Assembly: GCA_903642235.1 (NCBI GenBank)
Contig: CAHJWL010000005.1
Location: 62,001 to 126,000, forward strand
Source: Acidobacteriaceae bacterium
GTDB taxonomy: Bacteria > Acidobacteriota > Terriglobia > Terriglobales > Acidobacteriaceae
DNA: 64,000 nucleotides
Reading direction: 5' to 3'
This document shows, in pieces, positions 26,325-35,454 of the stretch. Each line of letters starts with the position of its first letter. Position 1 is the stretch's first letter. The notes beneath the pieces are model-generated. The model was given only the letters and a program-made list of their open reading frames with translations, ran no database searches and was not told where the DNA came from. The position numbers and the translations under genes were made by a program.

Positions 26325-26462
26325 GAGCGAGACTCCTGCTGAGGAGTTAGGGGAGTAAGAGAAAGAGCGGCGTGGAGAGGGAGTCCACGCCGCTCTGATT
26401 TGTAACTGAAAGAGGTTGCTGAAGTACGTATGCTTCGCGGAGCAGAACAAAGCAAGAACAAC

Positions 26463-26495
26463 AGCAGATCCCTACGGGATGACAAGCCAAGAAAG
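26463..26495 (+). repeat. Dispersed repeat, copy D
   Basis: AGCAGATCCCTACGGGATGA followed by CAAGCCAAGAAAG, containing the inner inverted repeat ATCCC-TAC-GGGAT. It is intergenic, between the M61 peptidase stop and the hydrolase gene start. It is the same 23-base core as copies A and C, in the same orientation, without the GCGTTCCCGG leader. Confidence 0.75.
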
Positions 26496-26538
26496 AGGAC
26501 CAGTGTAAAGAAGTACTGCAACGGTGCGGTGATGTCCG

Positions 26539-28464
26539 TTAGTCGCCGTCGCTGTCATCCTTCTCGGAGACGACCTGTGGTGTTGTGAGTGGCTTGGTGA
26601 CGTCGTCAAGGTAAGCGGGTGTACCATTTACCCGCTCGAGATGCGGGTAGCGAGGACCATCATGGTAGGCGATATCAGCGGTGCCGAGAAAGGTGTCCGA
26701 CTGCGTGACGAGATGAATGGGGTCAGAGGCACCTTTGGCCTTGATGACTGCTTCCTTGAGGGCGTCGTTTGAGTAGATTGTGCCGTTGACTCCGAGGAGC
26801 TTCATGCCCGGGGCGAGTCTCGCCTTATCAGCCGGGCCGTTCCAGCGCACATCGGAGATGACACCTTCGCTGGAGATGCGCAGACCGAGCGAGTACCAGA
26901 CGTTGAGACCGCGATTACGGCGGCCGCCGTTATCGGCCATGGTCTTCTCGGAGGCGGAGGGCTTATCGGTGTAGACGAGCTTGTAGCCGCCCTGCTCGAT
27001 GCCGGCGAGATCGGCGCGTGGATTGATGGTGTCGATGCGATCGTGCATGAAGGTGGCCCAGTCGTAGGGCATGACCTGATTGAGATCGGCTACCAGTTCC
27101 TCACGGTTGTAGGTGAGGATGAGCGGGCCGGTATTTCCGCCTTTGCCGAGAAAGATCTTCCAGAAGTCATTCAGCGATCTTGCATTGTGCGTGTTCTTGC
27201 GGATGAGAGTATCGGCGTCGAGCCAGAAGAGCTCGCCTTCCTGGTAGTAGTCCTGGCCGCGCTTCCAATTGGACCAGGTCGGATCGCCGCCGCGAAGGAT
27301 GCTGGCGGCGATGGCAGTGTCTTCTGTGGGCCGCCACTCGCGGCCGGTCTTGTTGTCGAGGTCTGCGGCTGAGAGGGCGAGCAGGTCGCGATACTGTGCC
27401 TGAGATTTAAGGCCCGAGCGTGCAGCAAGAACATTGCCGAGAAATTGCGTGCCGCCCTCGTAGACCCAGAGCAGAGAGCCCTGCTGCGCCTTCTCGAAGT
27501 CGGTCTGATAGAGGTTGAAGGGGCGCCGGTATTTGCCATTCCAGGAGTGGGTGAACTCGTGGGCGAGCAGGTCGGACTCGGCGAGCTGGTGCTTAACATC
27601 GGAGAAGCCCTTTTCGCCGATGCCGTTGTCGGAGGACTGCCCGTGTTCGAGGCCTTCGCCGCCGGCGACGTCCGAGAGGGTGAGGAGAAAGTGGTACTGG
27701 TTGTAGTGATGCGAGGCGTACAGAGAATCGGCTTCGCGGACGAGGTTTGAGATTTCAGCAAGCAGCGTGGGACGAAGCTGGGAGTCCTTGGCGTCGTCGG
27801 AAACGACATCGATGAAGTGAGCCGGTTTGATCTCGGGCGCGAGGGGGAATTCGTGGAAGAACTCACCGGTGATCACGGGCGAATCTTCAAGCTGCTCGAC
27901 GGTGGTGGCGGCGTACTTTGTCGTGCCGCCGACGGGGTGTTGCGGATCGTAGCTGTCGATTGGTGTAAGAGCGGTGCCGATACCCCAACCTTTGGGCACG
28001 GTGACGGAGGGCTGGATGGAGATGTCTTTTACAGGGGTGTTGGCGGGGTAGAGGAGAAGCTTCTCCCACTCGAGGACGGCCATCTTCGCAGTGACGCGGG
28101 CGGTGACGATGCAGTCCAGGTGGGCGTGCAGGGTAGAGACCCCCTTGGGAATCGTGACGTGGAACTGATAGAGATCGACGTCGTCACGGCGCCAGGGAAG
28201 CGGCTTGCCATCGGCAGTGAAGACGACGCCGGTGATGTCGTCGACAGGGCCGGTAGGCCGGTGATTGCCGGGGATCCACTTGGGGGTGGTGAGGGTGAGT
28301 GGACCGGGCTTTACCGGAAGATCGATCTCCGCATGGTAAAGCTTGCGCGACCCGTCACTCAGGTCGGCGGCGATCTGAATGGGAGTCTTCTGTGCACGCG
28401 CAGAGACTGCGCTGAGAGCAAGGAGGGAGGCAGAGACGAGGCAGCGGCGGACGCGTGCATTCAT
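26539..28464 (-). CDS. Secreted M61-family metallopeptidase with PDZ domain
   Basis: About 641 residues. The signal peptide (MNARVRRCLVSASLLALSAVSARA) shows export. The N-terminal beta domain (about 30-230) contains PKWIPGNHRPTGPVDDITG, the M61 N-terminal pattern. The gluzincin motif HEFTHSWNGKYRRP (HEFTH about 302-306) binds zinc, with a downstream Glu in WVYEGGTQF. A PDZ-like domain lies at about 530-600 (LGLRISSEGVISDVRWNGPADKARL). M61 enzymes (glycyl aminopeptidase type) are broad periplasmic peptidases common in acidobacteria. The start is placed at 28464 next to the signal peptide; an in-frame GTG at 28482 would add six residues. Confidence 0.9.
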   Translation of the reverse strand: MNARVRRCLVSASLLALSAVSARAQKTPIQIAADLSDGSRKLYHAEIDLPVKPGPLTLTTPKWIPGNHRPTGPVDDITGVVFTADGKPLPWRRDDVDLYQFHVTIPKGVSTLHAHLDCIVTARVTAKMAVLEWEKLLLYPANTPVKDISIQPSVTVPKGWGIGTALTPIDSYDPQHPVGGTTKYAATTVEQLEDSPVITGEFFHEFPLAPEIKPAHFIDVVSDDAKDSQLRPTLLAEISNLVREADSLYASHHYNQYHFLLTLSDVAGGEGLEHGQSSDNGIGEKGFSDVKHQLAESDLLAHEFTHSWNGKYRRPFNLYQTDFEKAQQGSLLWVYEGGTQFLGNVLAARSGLKSQAQYRDLLALSAADLDNKTGREWRPTEDTAIAASILRGGDPTWSNWKRGQDYYQEGELFWLDADTLIRKNTHNARSLNDFWKIFLGKGGNTGPLILTYNREELVADLNQVMPYDWATFMHDRIDTINPRADLAGIEQGGYKLVYTDKPSASEKTMADNGGRRNRGLNVWYSLGLRISSEGVISDVRWNGPADKARLAPGMKLLGVNGTIYSNDALKEAVIKAKGASDPIHLVTQSDTFLGTADIAYHDGPRYPHLERVNGTPAYLDDVTKPLTTPQVVSEKDDSDGD

Positions 28465-28564
28465 TGGCAGGTGAATCCTCACTATGACGCTGGAGATGAC
28501 AGCATGGTAGCCGCAAGGATGGCTTGGCGGCTATGGACAGACAAGAAGAGAGGCAGCCGAACCT

Positions 28565-29155
28565 TTAGATGGAGGCTGGGGCGCCACCCTGAAGCGGCGG
28601 CAGAATGGCCTCGATGGCGCGGATGACACGTGGATCATCGGGCAGCATATCGGGCGCGAAGCGGGCTACGACGCGGCCTTGCGGATCGATCAGGAACTTC
28701 TCAAAGTTCCAGAGCAGGTCAGGGAGCGGATTGGTCTTGCCGCCGTTTTTGGAAAGGAAGCCATCAAGCTGCGTGCGAAAGCCAGGGTCGTTGACCTGCG
28801 CGACGGGCTGAATGGCGGTGAGGAACTGATAGAGTTCATGCTTTTCCGGGCCGGTGGCCACGATCTTCTCAAACATCGGGAAAGAGGCGCTGTAGGTGTC
28901 GGTGCAGAACTTCTGGATCTCCTGGTTGGACCCTGGCTCCTGGCCGGCAAAATCGTTCGCGGGAAAGCCCAGGACGGAGAAGCCGCGGTGTTTGTAGGTG
29001 TTGTACAGCTTTTCGAGGTTTTCATACTGACCGGTGAGACCGCACTTGGACGCGACGTTCACGATGAGAAGGACCTTGCCCTTGTACTCCTGCAGGGTGA
29101 CCGGCTCACCGGAGATGCGGGCGAGCGAAACGTCAAAGAGTGTGGTTGCGGGCAT
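28565..29155 (-). CDS. Glutathione peroxidase family protein
   Basis: A 196-residue thiol peroxidase of the GPx/BsaA type that reduces hydroperoxides, usually with thioredoxin as donor in bacteria. The tetrad is complete: Cys38 (NVASKCGLTGQY), Gln72 (FPANDFAGQEPGSN), Trp149 and Asn150 (LLWNFEKFLID). The resolving Cys is C84 (IQKFCTD). Length is slightly above the usual 160-180, through a short loop and C-terminal tail. AGGAG lies four bases before the ATG. It is divergent from the permease at 29261, and about 100 bases upstream of the M61 gene on the same strand. Confidence 0.93.
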   Translation of the reverse strand: MPATTLFDVSLARISGEPVTLQEYKGKVLLIVNVASKCGLTGQYENLEKLYNTYKHRGFSVLGFPANDFAGQEPGSNQEIQKFCTDTYSASFPMFEKIVATGPEKHELYQFLTAIQPVAQVNDPGFRTQLDGFLSKNGGKTNPLPDLLWNFEKFLIDPQGRVVARFAPDMLPDDPRVIRAIEAILPPLQGGAPASI

Positions 29156-29260
29156 AGAGCTCCTGAGGCCGAATCGATTTGTTCCTGAAAAGTATACGGT
29201 GAATGTCTTTATAGAGCCTGTGCTGCGGAGTGGCCGGGTGGGCGGTAGTATCAGATTCGC

Positions 29261-31141
29261 ATGTCAGTTTACGACCTTCTTTTAGGAAAACCTCTCGCGA
29301 CCAGCGAGGAACGAGCCGAGCACATCGGCGTTGCCGCCGGCATCCCGATCTTCGGGCTGGATGGACTGACCAGCGCGGCCTACGGCCCCGAAGCAGCGCT
29401 GACACTGCTGATTCCACTCGGTATCGGAAGTGTGGAGTATGGCTGGAGGATCATCAGCGCGATTCTGGTGCTGCTGACGATTGTGTACTTCAGCTATCGG
29501 CAGACAATTGCCGCGTACCCGAACGGCGGCGGCTCCTATACGGTGGCGACCGAAAACCTGGGCGAGAGGGCAGGGCTGCTGGCGGCCGCGGCGCTGATGA
29601 TTGATTACATTCTGACCGCGGCGGTAGGGATTTCCGCCGGCGTCACAGCGCTGACCTCTGCCGCACCGCGTCTGCAGCCCTATACGCTCGAGATCTGCCT
29701 GATGATTCTGGTGCTGCTGGCCATTATCAACATGCGCGGTGTGAAGGATACGGGCGCTGCTTTCATCGCGCCGACGTTCCTGTTTGTGGGAACGCTGCTG
29801 ACGCTGATCGGCGTCGGTTTCTATAAGACGATTCAGGCGGGCGGACATCCGGTGGCGGTTCATGCGATGCCGGCGGTTCTGCCGGCGTCGGTCGGAACGC
29901 TGGGCCTGTGGCTGCTGCTAAAAGCCTTTGCGAGCGGATGCGCGGCGATGACGGGCGTAGAGGCTGTTTCAAACGGCGTGATGGCCTTTGGCGAGCCACG
30001 CGCAAAGAACGCCCAGCGAACTCTGACCATCATCATCGGGATTTTAATGGTGCTGCTCTTCGGGATTGCGTATCTCGCAAAGACATACCAGGTGATGCCG
30101 ATGCAGCCGGAGGCCGCGGGGTACCAGAGCCTGCTGAGCCTGCTGGTGACGGCGGTCTTTGGCCGCGGCTGGTTCTACTACCTGACGATGGGCACCGTGC
30201 TGCTGGCGCTGGCGCTAAGCGCGAACACGGCTTTTGCGGACTTCCCTAGGCTTACGCGGGCGATCGCCCAACATGATTTTCTGCCGCACGTTTTCATTCT
30301 GCGCGGCCGACGGCTGCTGTTTTCGCACGGAATCTATGCCTTAACCGGATTTACCGCGATCATTCTGATCCTGTTCAGGGGCATAACGGACCGGCTGATT
30401 CCGCTTTACGCCATCGGCGCCTTCATGGCGTTCACCTTGTCACAAGCGGGCATGGTGGTGCACTGGCGCAAGGAAGACAAGAGCCATGCCGGCCGGGTGT
30501 GGCACATGGTGGTGAACGGCATTGGTGCGGTCGCGACGGGCATCACGCTGGTGATCGTGCTGGTCGCAAAGTTCGTCGCCGGGGCCTGGGTGACCGCGCT
30601 GCTGGTGCCTTTTCTGATCCTGATCATGATAGGCGTGAAGAAGCATTACGAGCGTGTGCAGGCTGAAATGGCGGAGCCGCGGCCCATGAAAATGGCCAAC
30701 CTGGAAGCGCCGGTTGTCGTGATTCCGATGGCACGATGGGATGCGATCACCGAGAAGGCGCTGCGGTTTGGTCTGCTGCTCTCAAAAGAGATCAAGGTGG
30801 TGCATATTCACTCGGACGATGCAGAGTCGGCCGACTCCGGGCTCGAGGATGTGTGGGAGCACATGGTTGCAACTCCGATCCGCGATGCCGGAGCCACGAT
30901 GCCGGAGCTGGTGACGATTCCGTCCACCTTCCGGTACATCATCTCTCCGCTGATGGACTACATCTTGAAGCTGGAAGGCAGCCATCCCGGACGAAAGATC
31001 GCGGTCCTGCTGCCTGAGATGGTGGTGCAGCACTGGTGGGAGAATGCGCTGCACAATCAACGGGTGCAGGTGCTGAAGTTGTTGTTGCTGCTCAAGGGCA
31101 ATCAACGGATTGTTGTGGTGAATATTCCCTGGTACCTATAG
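29261..31141 (+). CDS. APC-superfamily permease, KimA-like
   Basis: A 626-residue transporter with about 12 membrane helices (1-450) and a soluble C-terminal domain (about 470-626). The LeuT-fold start GIPIFGLDGLTSAAYGPEAA, the AYPNGGGSYTVATENLG loop and SANTAFADFPRLTRAIAQHD match the KimA group, whose Bacillus member is a proton-coupled, c-di-AMP-controlled potassium importer with a similar cytosolic tail. Potassium uptake is therefore the best specific guess; amino-acid transport is the alternative for this superfamily. The start codon lacks a clear Shine-Dalgarno. It is divergent from glutathione peroxidase and convergent with the cysteine desulfurase (14-base gap). Confidence 0.82.
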   Translation: MSVYDLLLGKPLATSEERAEHIGVAAGIPIFGLDGLTSAAYGPEAALTLLIPLGIGSVEYGWRIISAILVLLTIVYFSYRQTIAAYPNGGGSYTVATENLGERAGLLAAAALMIDYILTAAVGISAGVTALTSAAPRLQPYTLEICLMILVLLAIINMRGVKDTGAAFIAPTFLFVGTLLTLIGVGFYKTIQAGGHPVAVHAMPAVLPASVGTLGLWLLLKAFASGCAAMTGVEAVSNGVMAFGEPRAKNAQRTLTIIIGILMVLLFGIAYLAKTYQVMPMQPEAAGYQSLLSLLVTAVFGRGWFYYLTMGTVLLALALSANTAFADFPRLTRAIAQHDFLPHVFILRGRRLLFSHGIYALTGFTAIILILFRGITDRLIPLYAIGAFMAFTLSQAGMVVHWRKEDKSHAGRVWHMVVNGIGAVATGITLVIVLVAKFVAGAWVTALLVPFLILIMIGVKKHYERVQAEMAEPRPMKMANLEAPVVVIPMARWDAITEKALRFGLLLSKEIKVVHIHSDDAESADSGLEDVWEHMVATPIRDAGATMPELVTIPSTFRYIISPLMDYILKLEGSHPGRKIAVLLPEMVVQHWWENALHNQRVQVLKLLLLLKGNQRIVVVNIPWYL

Positions 31142-31155
31142 AGAGTCAGACTGAC

Positions 31156-32331
31156 CTAGTGCGCTGCGCTGGCTCGGATCCGGCGTAGTCGAGCGACGGT
31201 CGTGACGATCATCTCCGCGGCACGGTCAACGTCTTCCCCGGTTGTCATGCGCGTAAGGGACAGGCGTACCGTGGCACGGGCGCGCGCTTCCGAAAGGCCC
31301 ATGGCGCGAAGAACATGCGAGGGTTCGAGCGCGCCGGACTGACAGGCCGACCCCGCACTCACAGCGAGACCCTGCAGGTCGAGGGCGATCATGAGATCTT
31401 CTGCGACGATGCCATCGAAGAAAAGGTTGGTGGTGTTCGGGGAGCGAGGCTCGCCTGCGCCGTTGACGCCGCTCTGAACCGTGGCGGCGAGGACTCTCTG
31501 TTCGAGGCGGTCGCGCAGGCGGGCGAGGTTGGATGGGCCGTCTGTGGTGAGCCAGTTGCGGGCACACTCTGCCGCATGGCCGAGTCCTACGATCGAAGCG
31601 ACGTTCTCCGTGCCGGCGCGTCGTTGGCGCTCCTGCGGACCTCCGAAGTGAAGTGGAGCGAGCGATGTCTTTCGGCGGACGAAGAGGACGCCTGTGCCCT
31701 TGGGACCGTAAACTTTGTGACCGGAAAGAGTGAGCAGGTCGCAGCCGAGATCGTCCGCAGCGAGCGGAAGTTTACCGACGGCCTGAACGGCATCGGTGTG
31801 AAAGAGCGCGCCGGCGGCGTGAGCAAGCGCAGCAAGCTCACGAACGGGCTGGATCACACCGGTCTCGTTGTTCGCGAGCATGATGCTGACGAGGCGTGTG
31901 CGGGTCGTGAGTGCGTCTGCGAGCGTAGCGGGGTCGATACGGCCGGAGGCCGTGCAGGGAAGGATCGTGACATCGACACTGCCACGTTTCAGGAGGGCCT
32001 CTGCGGCGCGCAGGACGGCATCGTGCTCAATGGATGAGGTGATGAGGTGGGGGCGGCCGGTGGGGGCGGCAAGGTGGGGCTCAAGGGCGCCGAAAAGGGC
32101 AAGGTTGTTGGACTCAGTACCACCGGAGGTGAAGATGATCTCGGAGGAGCGGCAGCCAAGGAGCGCTGCTACCTGGTCACGGGCATGCTCGACGGCGGCG
32201 CGCGCGCGCTGACCCGGCTGATGCACGGAGCTGGGGTTGGCGAAGATCTCCGTCCAGAATGGCGCCATGGCCGCGACGACCTCTGGCAGAAGAGGCGTGG
32301 TGGCGTTTGCGTCCATATAGAGAGAGCGCAT
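31156..32331 (-). CDS. Cysteine desulfurase (NifS/IscS class)
   Basis: A 391-residue PLP enzyme converting cysteine to alanine and a protein persulfide for iron-sulfur clusters and tRNA thiolation. The PLP lysine is K206 (TLSGHKVYGPKGTG), the Asp/Gln cofactor contacts lie in LFHTDAVQAVGK, and the catalytic Cys is C330 on a mobile loop (SAGSACQSGALEPSHVL), the group I NifS/IscS arrangement. N-terminal YMDANATTPLLPEV is standard. No iscU, iscR or nif genes are nearby, so it stands alone; it may serve MnmA. Confidence 0.94.
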   Translation of the reverse strand: MRSLYMDANATTPLLPEVVAAMAPFWTEIFANPSSVHQPGQRARAAVEHARDQVAALLGCRSSEIIFTSGGTESNNLALFGALEPHLAAPTGRPHLITSSIEHDAVLRAAEALLKRGSVDVTILPCTASGRIDPATLADALTTRTRLVSIMLANNETGVIQPVRELAALAHAAGALFHTDAVQAVGKLPLAADDLGCDLLTLSGHKVYGPKGTGVLFVRRKTSLAPLHFGGPQERQRRAGTENVASIVGLGHAAECARNWLTTDGPSNLARLRDRLEQRVLAATVQSGVNGAGEPRSPNTTNLFFDGIVAEDLMIALDLQGLAVSAGSACQSGALEPSHVLRAMGLSEARARATVRLSLTRMTTGEDVDRAAEMIVTTVARLRRIRASAAH

Positions 32332-32444
32332 GGCTCAAGTCTAGCTGTGCGAGCGACACATAGCGGGTGCGGAAACAAGGTCTGTTAGGCTCATGATCGG
32401 TTCGACCGCTCATGAAGCGTGCCGTGCAAGACCGAGGAGGATCA

Positions 32445-33002
32445 ATGAAACAGATGATTTTAGTGGCCGGGTTGCTGCTCGGCACGATGGGAGCTGCACA
32501 GGCGCAGACTCCTCATGCGATGGTCTCTCCGGCGAAGAGCTTCGATGCCAGTCTCTCGTCCTTTGAGACGGAGATGACAGGTCTGGCGAAGGCAATGCCG
32601 GCGGAGAAGTACGACTTTGTTCCGAGCCAGGAACTCTTCAAGGATGGAGCCTCGACCGACTTCAAGACGGTGAAAGGCTTCAGCGACATGGTGAAACATG
32701 TCGCGCAGGCGAACTACTTCTATGCAGGAGCCCTGAGCGGTTTGAAGCCGACGGTGGACGTGAAAGCGATTGCCACCTTGAAGACCAAGGATGAGATCGT
32801 CGCGGCATTGGCGGACTCCTTTGCGTTTGCACACAAGGCAATGGCTACGCTCACCCCGCAGAATGCATTTGAGGGCGTCAAGGGAGACGACACCCGTGCA
32901 AGTCTGGCAGGCGGCCTGATGGCGCATGGATTTGATCACTACGGACAGCTCGTGGAGTATCTGCGGATGAACGGCATCATTCCACCCGCAAGCCGCAAGT
33001 AA
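32445..33002 (+). CDS. Secreted DinB-like protein
   Basis: A 185-residue protein with a signal peptide (MKQMILVAGLLLGTMGAAQA) and a DinB/YfiT-like four-helix bundle. The mature part has MPAEKYDFVPSQ, DMVKHVAQANYFYAG and AHGFDHYGQLVEYLRMNGI; the His residues in KHVAQANYF and GFDHYGQL match the metal-binding triad positions of DinB proteins. Exported DinB-like proteins are frequent in acidobacteria; their function is unknown. The start at 32445 has AGGAGG six bases upstream and begins the signal peptide, so it is preferred over 32412. A strong terminator follows. Confidence 0.85.
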   Translation: MKQMILVAGLLLGTMGAAQAQTPHAMVSPAKSFDASLSSFETEMTGLAKAMPAEKYDFVPSQELFKDGASTDFKTVKGFSDMVKHVAQANYFYAGALSGLKPTVDVKAIATLKTKDEIVAALADSFAFAHKAMATLTPQNAFEGVKGDDTRASLAGGLMAHGFDHYGQLVEYLRMNGIIPPASRK

Positions 33003-33022
33003 GGGATACGGGCAAAAGACAG

Positions 33023-33047
33023 GAGGCTCCGCCGCGGGCGGAGCCTC
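33023..33047. terminator. Bidirectional terminator hairpin
   Basis: A perfect 11-bp stem GAGGCTCCGCC / GGCGGAGCCTC with a three-base GCG loop, followed on the plus strand by TTAT. It lies between the convergent DinB-like gene (stop 33002) and citrate synthase gene (stop 33064), and can serve both. Confidence 0.85.
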
Positions 33048-33063
33048 TTATACGTGGATGAGG

Positions 33064-34197
33064 CTATCGCTGTTCGAGCGAGACATACGGCGAGGGGTAG
33101 GTGGAGCCGACGTAGTCTGCGCGCGGGCGGATGAGGCGGTTGTCGTCGTGCTGCTCGATGACGTGCGCAGCCCACCCGGCGATGCGGCTGATGGCGAAGA
33201 TCGGGGTGAAGAGATCGATGTCGATGCCGAGTGTGGTGTAGGTTGAGGCGGAGTAAAAGTCGACGTTGGCGTTGAGCTTCTTTTCCTGCTTGACGAAGGC
33301 TTCAATCTTTTTGGACATGTCGAACCACTTGGTGGAGCCGGCTGAGCGACCGAGATCTTCGGACATGCGGCGGAGATGGGTCGCTCGCGGATCTTCAGTG
33401 TGGTAGACGCGATGGCCGAAGCCCGAAATCTTCTTCTTTTCGGTGAAGAGGCGACGGACGTGATCGACCGGATCCTCGCCGGCGGCGTCGATGGCATAGA
33501 GCAGGCGCATGGTGGCCTCGTTGGCTCCGCCGTGAAGCGGTCCTTTGAGGGCCCCGATGGCGCCGGCGATAGCGGAGTGCATGTCGGCGAGTGTGGCGGC
33601 GATCACACGTGCAGCAAAGGTGCTGGCATTCAGCTCGTGATCGGCGTGGAGGATAAGCGCGACGTCAAAGGCACGGGTAGCCGTGTCCGAGGGCTTTTCA
33701 CCGTTGAGCATCCAGAGAAAGTTTGCCGCGTGTGAGAGGGTCTGATCCGCTTCGATCAGATCTTTGCCTTTGCGGATGCGATCGAAGAGAGCGACGATCA
33801 TGCTGATCTGCGAGGTAAGGCGGAACGCTTTACGAACATTCGCGTCGTGCGTTACCTCGCTCTCGTCGGCGTCATAGAGCGAGAGCAGCGAGACGGCGGT
33901 GCGAAGAACCTCCATGGGGCTGGCGGAGGTGGGAACGCAGCGCAGCAGGTCGATGATCCTGCTATCGAGTGCGCGGCCCTTTGCGAGATCGGCAGAAAAG
34001 GTCTTGAGCTCATCCCGCGACGGGAGGTTGCCGAACCACAGCAGGTAGGTTGTCTCCTCAAAGCTGGAGTGCTCGGCGAGTTCGTGGATGTCAATGCCGC
34101 GATAGGAGAGAACGCCCGCATCTCCATCGATGTAGCAGATGGAAGATGTGGTGGCGACGATGCCTTCGAGCCCTTTCGATGCAACGGTGGTGGCCAT
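33064..34197 (-). CDS. gltA: Citrate synthase
   Basis: A 377-residue short-form (type I, dimeric-like) citrate synthase, condensing oxaloacetate with acetyl-CoA at the entry of the TCA cycle. Catalytic and binding residues are visible: H187 (LHADHELNAS), H222 (GALKGPLHGGANEA), H262 (GFGHRVYHTEDPRA) and D313 (NVDFYSASTY). This short type overlaps in sequence with 2-methylcitrate synthase; no prp genes are nearby, so citrate synthase is preferred. GGAGA lies about ten bases before ATG. A good sigma-70 promoter is seen at 34243-34272. Confidence 0.92.
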   Translation of the reverse strand: MATTVASKGLEGIVATTSSICYIDGDAGVLSYRGIDIHELAEHSSFEETTYLLWFGNLPSRDELKTFSADLAKGRALDSRIIDLLRCVPTSASPMEVLRTAVSLLSLYDADESEVTHDANVRKAFRLTSQISMIVALFDRIRKGKDLIEADQTLSHAANFLWMLNGEKPSDTATRAFDVALILHADHELNASTFAARVIAATLADMHSAIAGAIGALKGPLHGGANEATMRLLYAIDAAGEDPVDHVRRLFTEKKKISGFGHRVYHTEDPRATHLRRMSEDLGRSAGSTKWFDMSKKIEAFVKQEKKLNANVDFYSASTYTTLGIDIDLFTPIFAISRIAGWAAHVIEQHDDNRLIRPRADYVGSTYPSPYVSLEQR

Positions 34198-34242
34198 ACG
34201 TGGCAGGTCTCCATTTCGGACTGACGATCATCCGACACTAGC

Positions 34243-34272
34243 GTTATAGCGCAGCGAAGAAACGGTTGTCAC
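34243..34272 (-). promoter_or_regulatory. Sigma-70-type promoter of citrate synthase
   Basis: On the minus strand -35 GTGACA (34267-34272) and -10 TATAAC (34243-34248), separated by 18 bases. The start of transcription would be near 34236, giving a leader of about 40 bases before the ATG at 34197. Confidence 0.6.
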
Positions 34273-34310
34273 ACCGAACGCGCGAATATCGATTTCAGTG
34301 TGCGACGGGA

Positions 34311-34338
34311 CGCCTGATCCGGGCGGACGCATCAGGCG
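34311..34338 (-). terminator. Hairpin after thiO
   Basis: An inverted repeat CGCCTGAT (34311-34318) and ATCAGGCG (34331-34338) with a 12-base GC-rich loop, eight bases past the thiO stop on the minus strand and before the citrate synthase promoter. No U run follows. It is a plausible terminator separating the two genes. Confidence 0.45.
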
Positions 34339-34345
34339 CCTGACG

Positions 34346-35410
34346 CTAGGAGGGAGGGTGTGCGAAGCGGCCGGGAGTGAAGGCATGGAGAGGGACGGCG
34401 GGAGCTTCGCCGAGCATGCTCTGCGCCAGAACCTCCGCGGAGCCGGGGGCAAGCAGGATGCCATTTCGGTAGTGTCCTGAGGCGACGAAGAGCCTCCTTG
34501 AGCCGGGCAGCCGACCCAGGGCAGGAAGAAGATCGTCAGTGGCGGGGCGCAGGCCGGACCAGGTATCAAGGATAGGGGCATCGCGCAGCTCTGGAAGCAG
34601 AGCGGCAGCAGCTTCGAGCAGAGCGTGCAGTTGCCTGTCGTCAAGAGAGCGATCGAAGCCGGCATCTTCGATGGTAGCGCCGATCAGGGTCTGCCCGGCG
34701 CGGGAGCCATGGAGGCGCGGCACCATGTAGACCGCGTGGGAGCGTAGGACGATGCCCTGGGCGAGTGAGGCAGGCGTGGGTACGGTAAGCATCTGACCTT
34801 TGCGCGGGACAATCCTGAGCGAGGGGAGGTGTGCGGAGGAGAGCGACCAGGCGCCGGTGCAATCAACGAAGAGGCCGGCCTCCATGTCGCCCGCGACTGT
34901 CTTGATAGAGACGGAGTTGGCAGTCTCATGGACGGAATGTACTGGTGTTGTCGTGTGCAGACGAACACGCGACGCTCTGACGGCAACGAGGAGAGCTGGC
35001 GCGAGCTCGCGCGGGTCGAGGCTTTCTTCCGCCAAGGAGAGCACGCGCAGATCGCCTGGAGCCGCATGAGGAAGCAGTGCGTGCAACGGGGAAGCGATAT
35101 CTGTAGCCGTGGAGGGGAGAACCTGCAGTGTGCTGTGCGTCTGAAACGATACGGGAACGTGCGCACGTGTATTCAAGGACGCGAGCAGGGCTGGGTAGAG
35201 GCTTCGACTGTAATGCGAGAGCGCGAGGAGCTCCGCGGGGTTCTCAGGATCATTGACGGCCAGCATACCCGCGGCCGCGACGGACGCCTCCGCCAAGGCA
35301 TTGCCGGCGCTGAGAACCAGAACGGAGAGGTTGCGGCGATCAAGCGCGAGAGCGAGTGTGAGGCCGATGATGCCGGCTCCGGCAATGCAGACATCAGGGC
35401 GCTGCTTCAT
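34346..35410 (-). CDS. thiO: FAD-dependent glycine oxidase / D-amino-acid oxidase family, ThiO-like
   Basis: A 354-residue flavoenzyme of the DAO family. The N-terminal FAD fold reads DVCIAGAGIIGLTLALAL (6-23), followed by ASVAAAGMLAV, and the C-terminal part has TWSGLRPATDDLLPALG and FVASGHYRNGILLAPGSAEVL, the ThiO pattern. ThiO oxidises glycine to iminoglycine for the thiazole moiety of thiamine. No other thi gene and no TPP riboswitch is seen upstream, so another amine substrate is possible. It may be driven by the promoter at 35645-35673 through a 220-base leader that contains a strong hairpin. Confidence 0.82.
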   Translation of the reverse strand: MKQRPDVCIAGAGIIGLTLALALDRRNLSVLVLSAGNALAEASVAAAGMLAVNDPENPAELLALSHYSRSLYPALLASLNTRAHVPVSFQTHSTLQVLPSTATDIASPLHALLPHAAPGDLRVLSLAEESLDPRELAPALLVAVRASRVRLHTTTPVHSVHETANSVSIKTVAGDMEAGLFVDCTGAWSLSSAHLPSLRIVPRKGQMLTVPTPASLAQGIVLRSHAVYMVPRLHGSRAGQTLIGATIEDAGFDRSLDDRQLHALLEAAAALLPELRDAPILDTWSGLRPATDDLLPALGRLPGSRRLFVASGHYRNGILLAPGSAEVLAQSMLGEAPAVPLHAFTPGRFAHPPS

Positions 35411-35454
35411 AGCTCTTTCATGATCGCAGACGAGGATGCCTGCGTGCGAAGGTA

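Noticed and set aside
25181..26521. Hydrolase gene read as one open frame from 26521
   Set aside because: The first 115 residues in that frame are low complexity and include the translated repeat (SSRRDLLL); the true N terminus is in the neighbouring frame.
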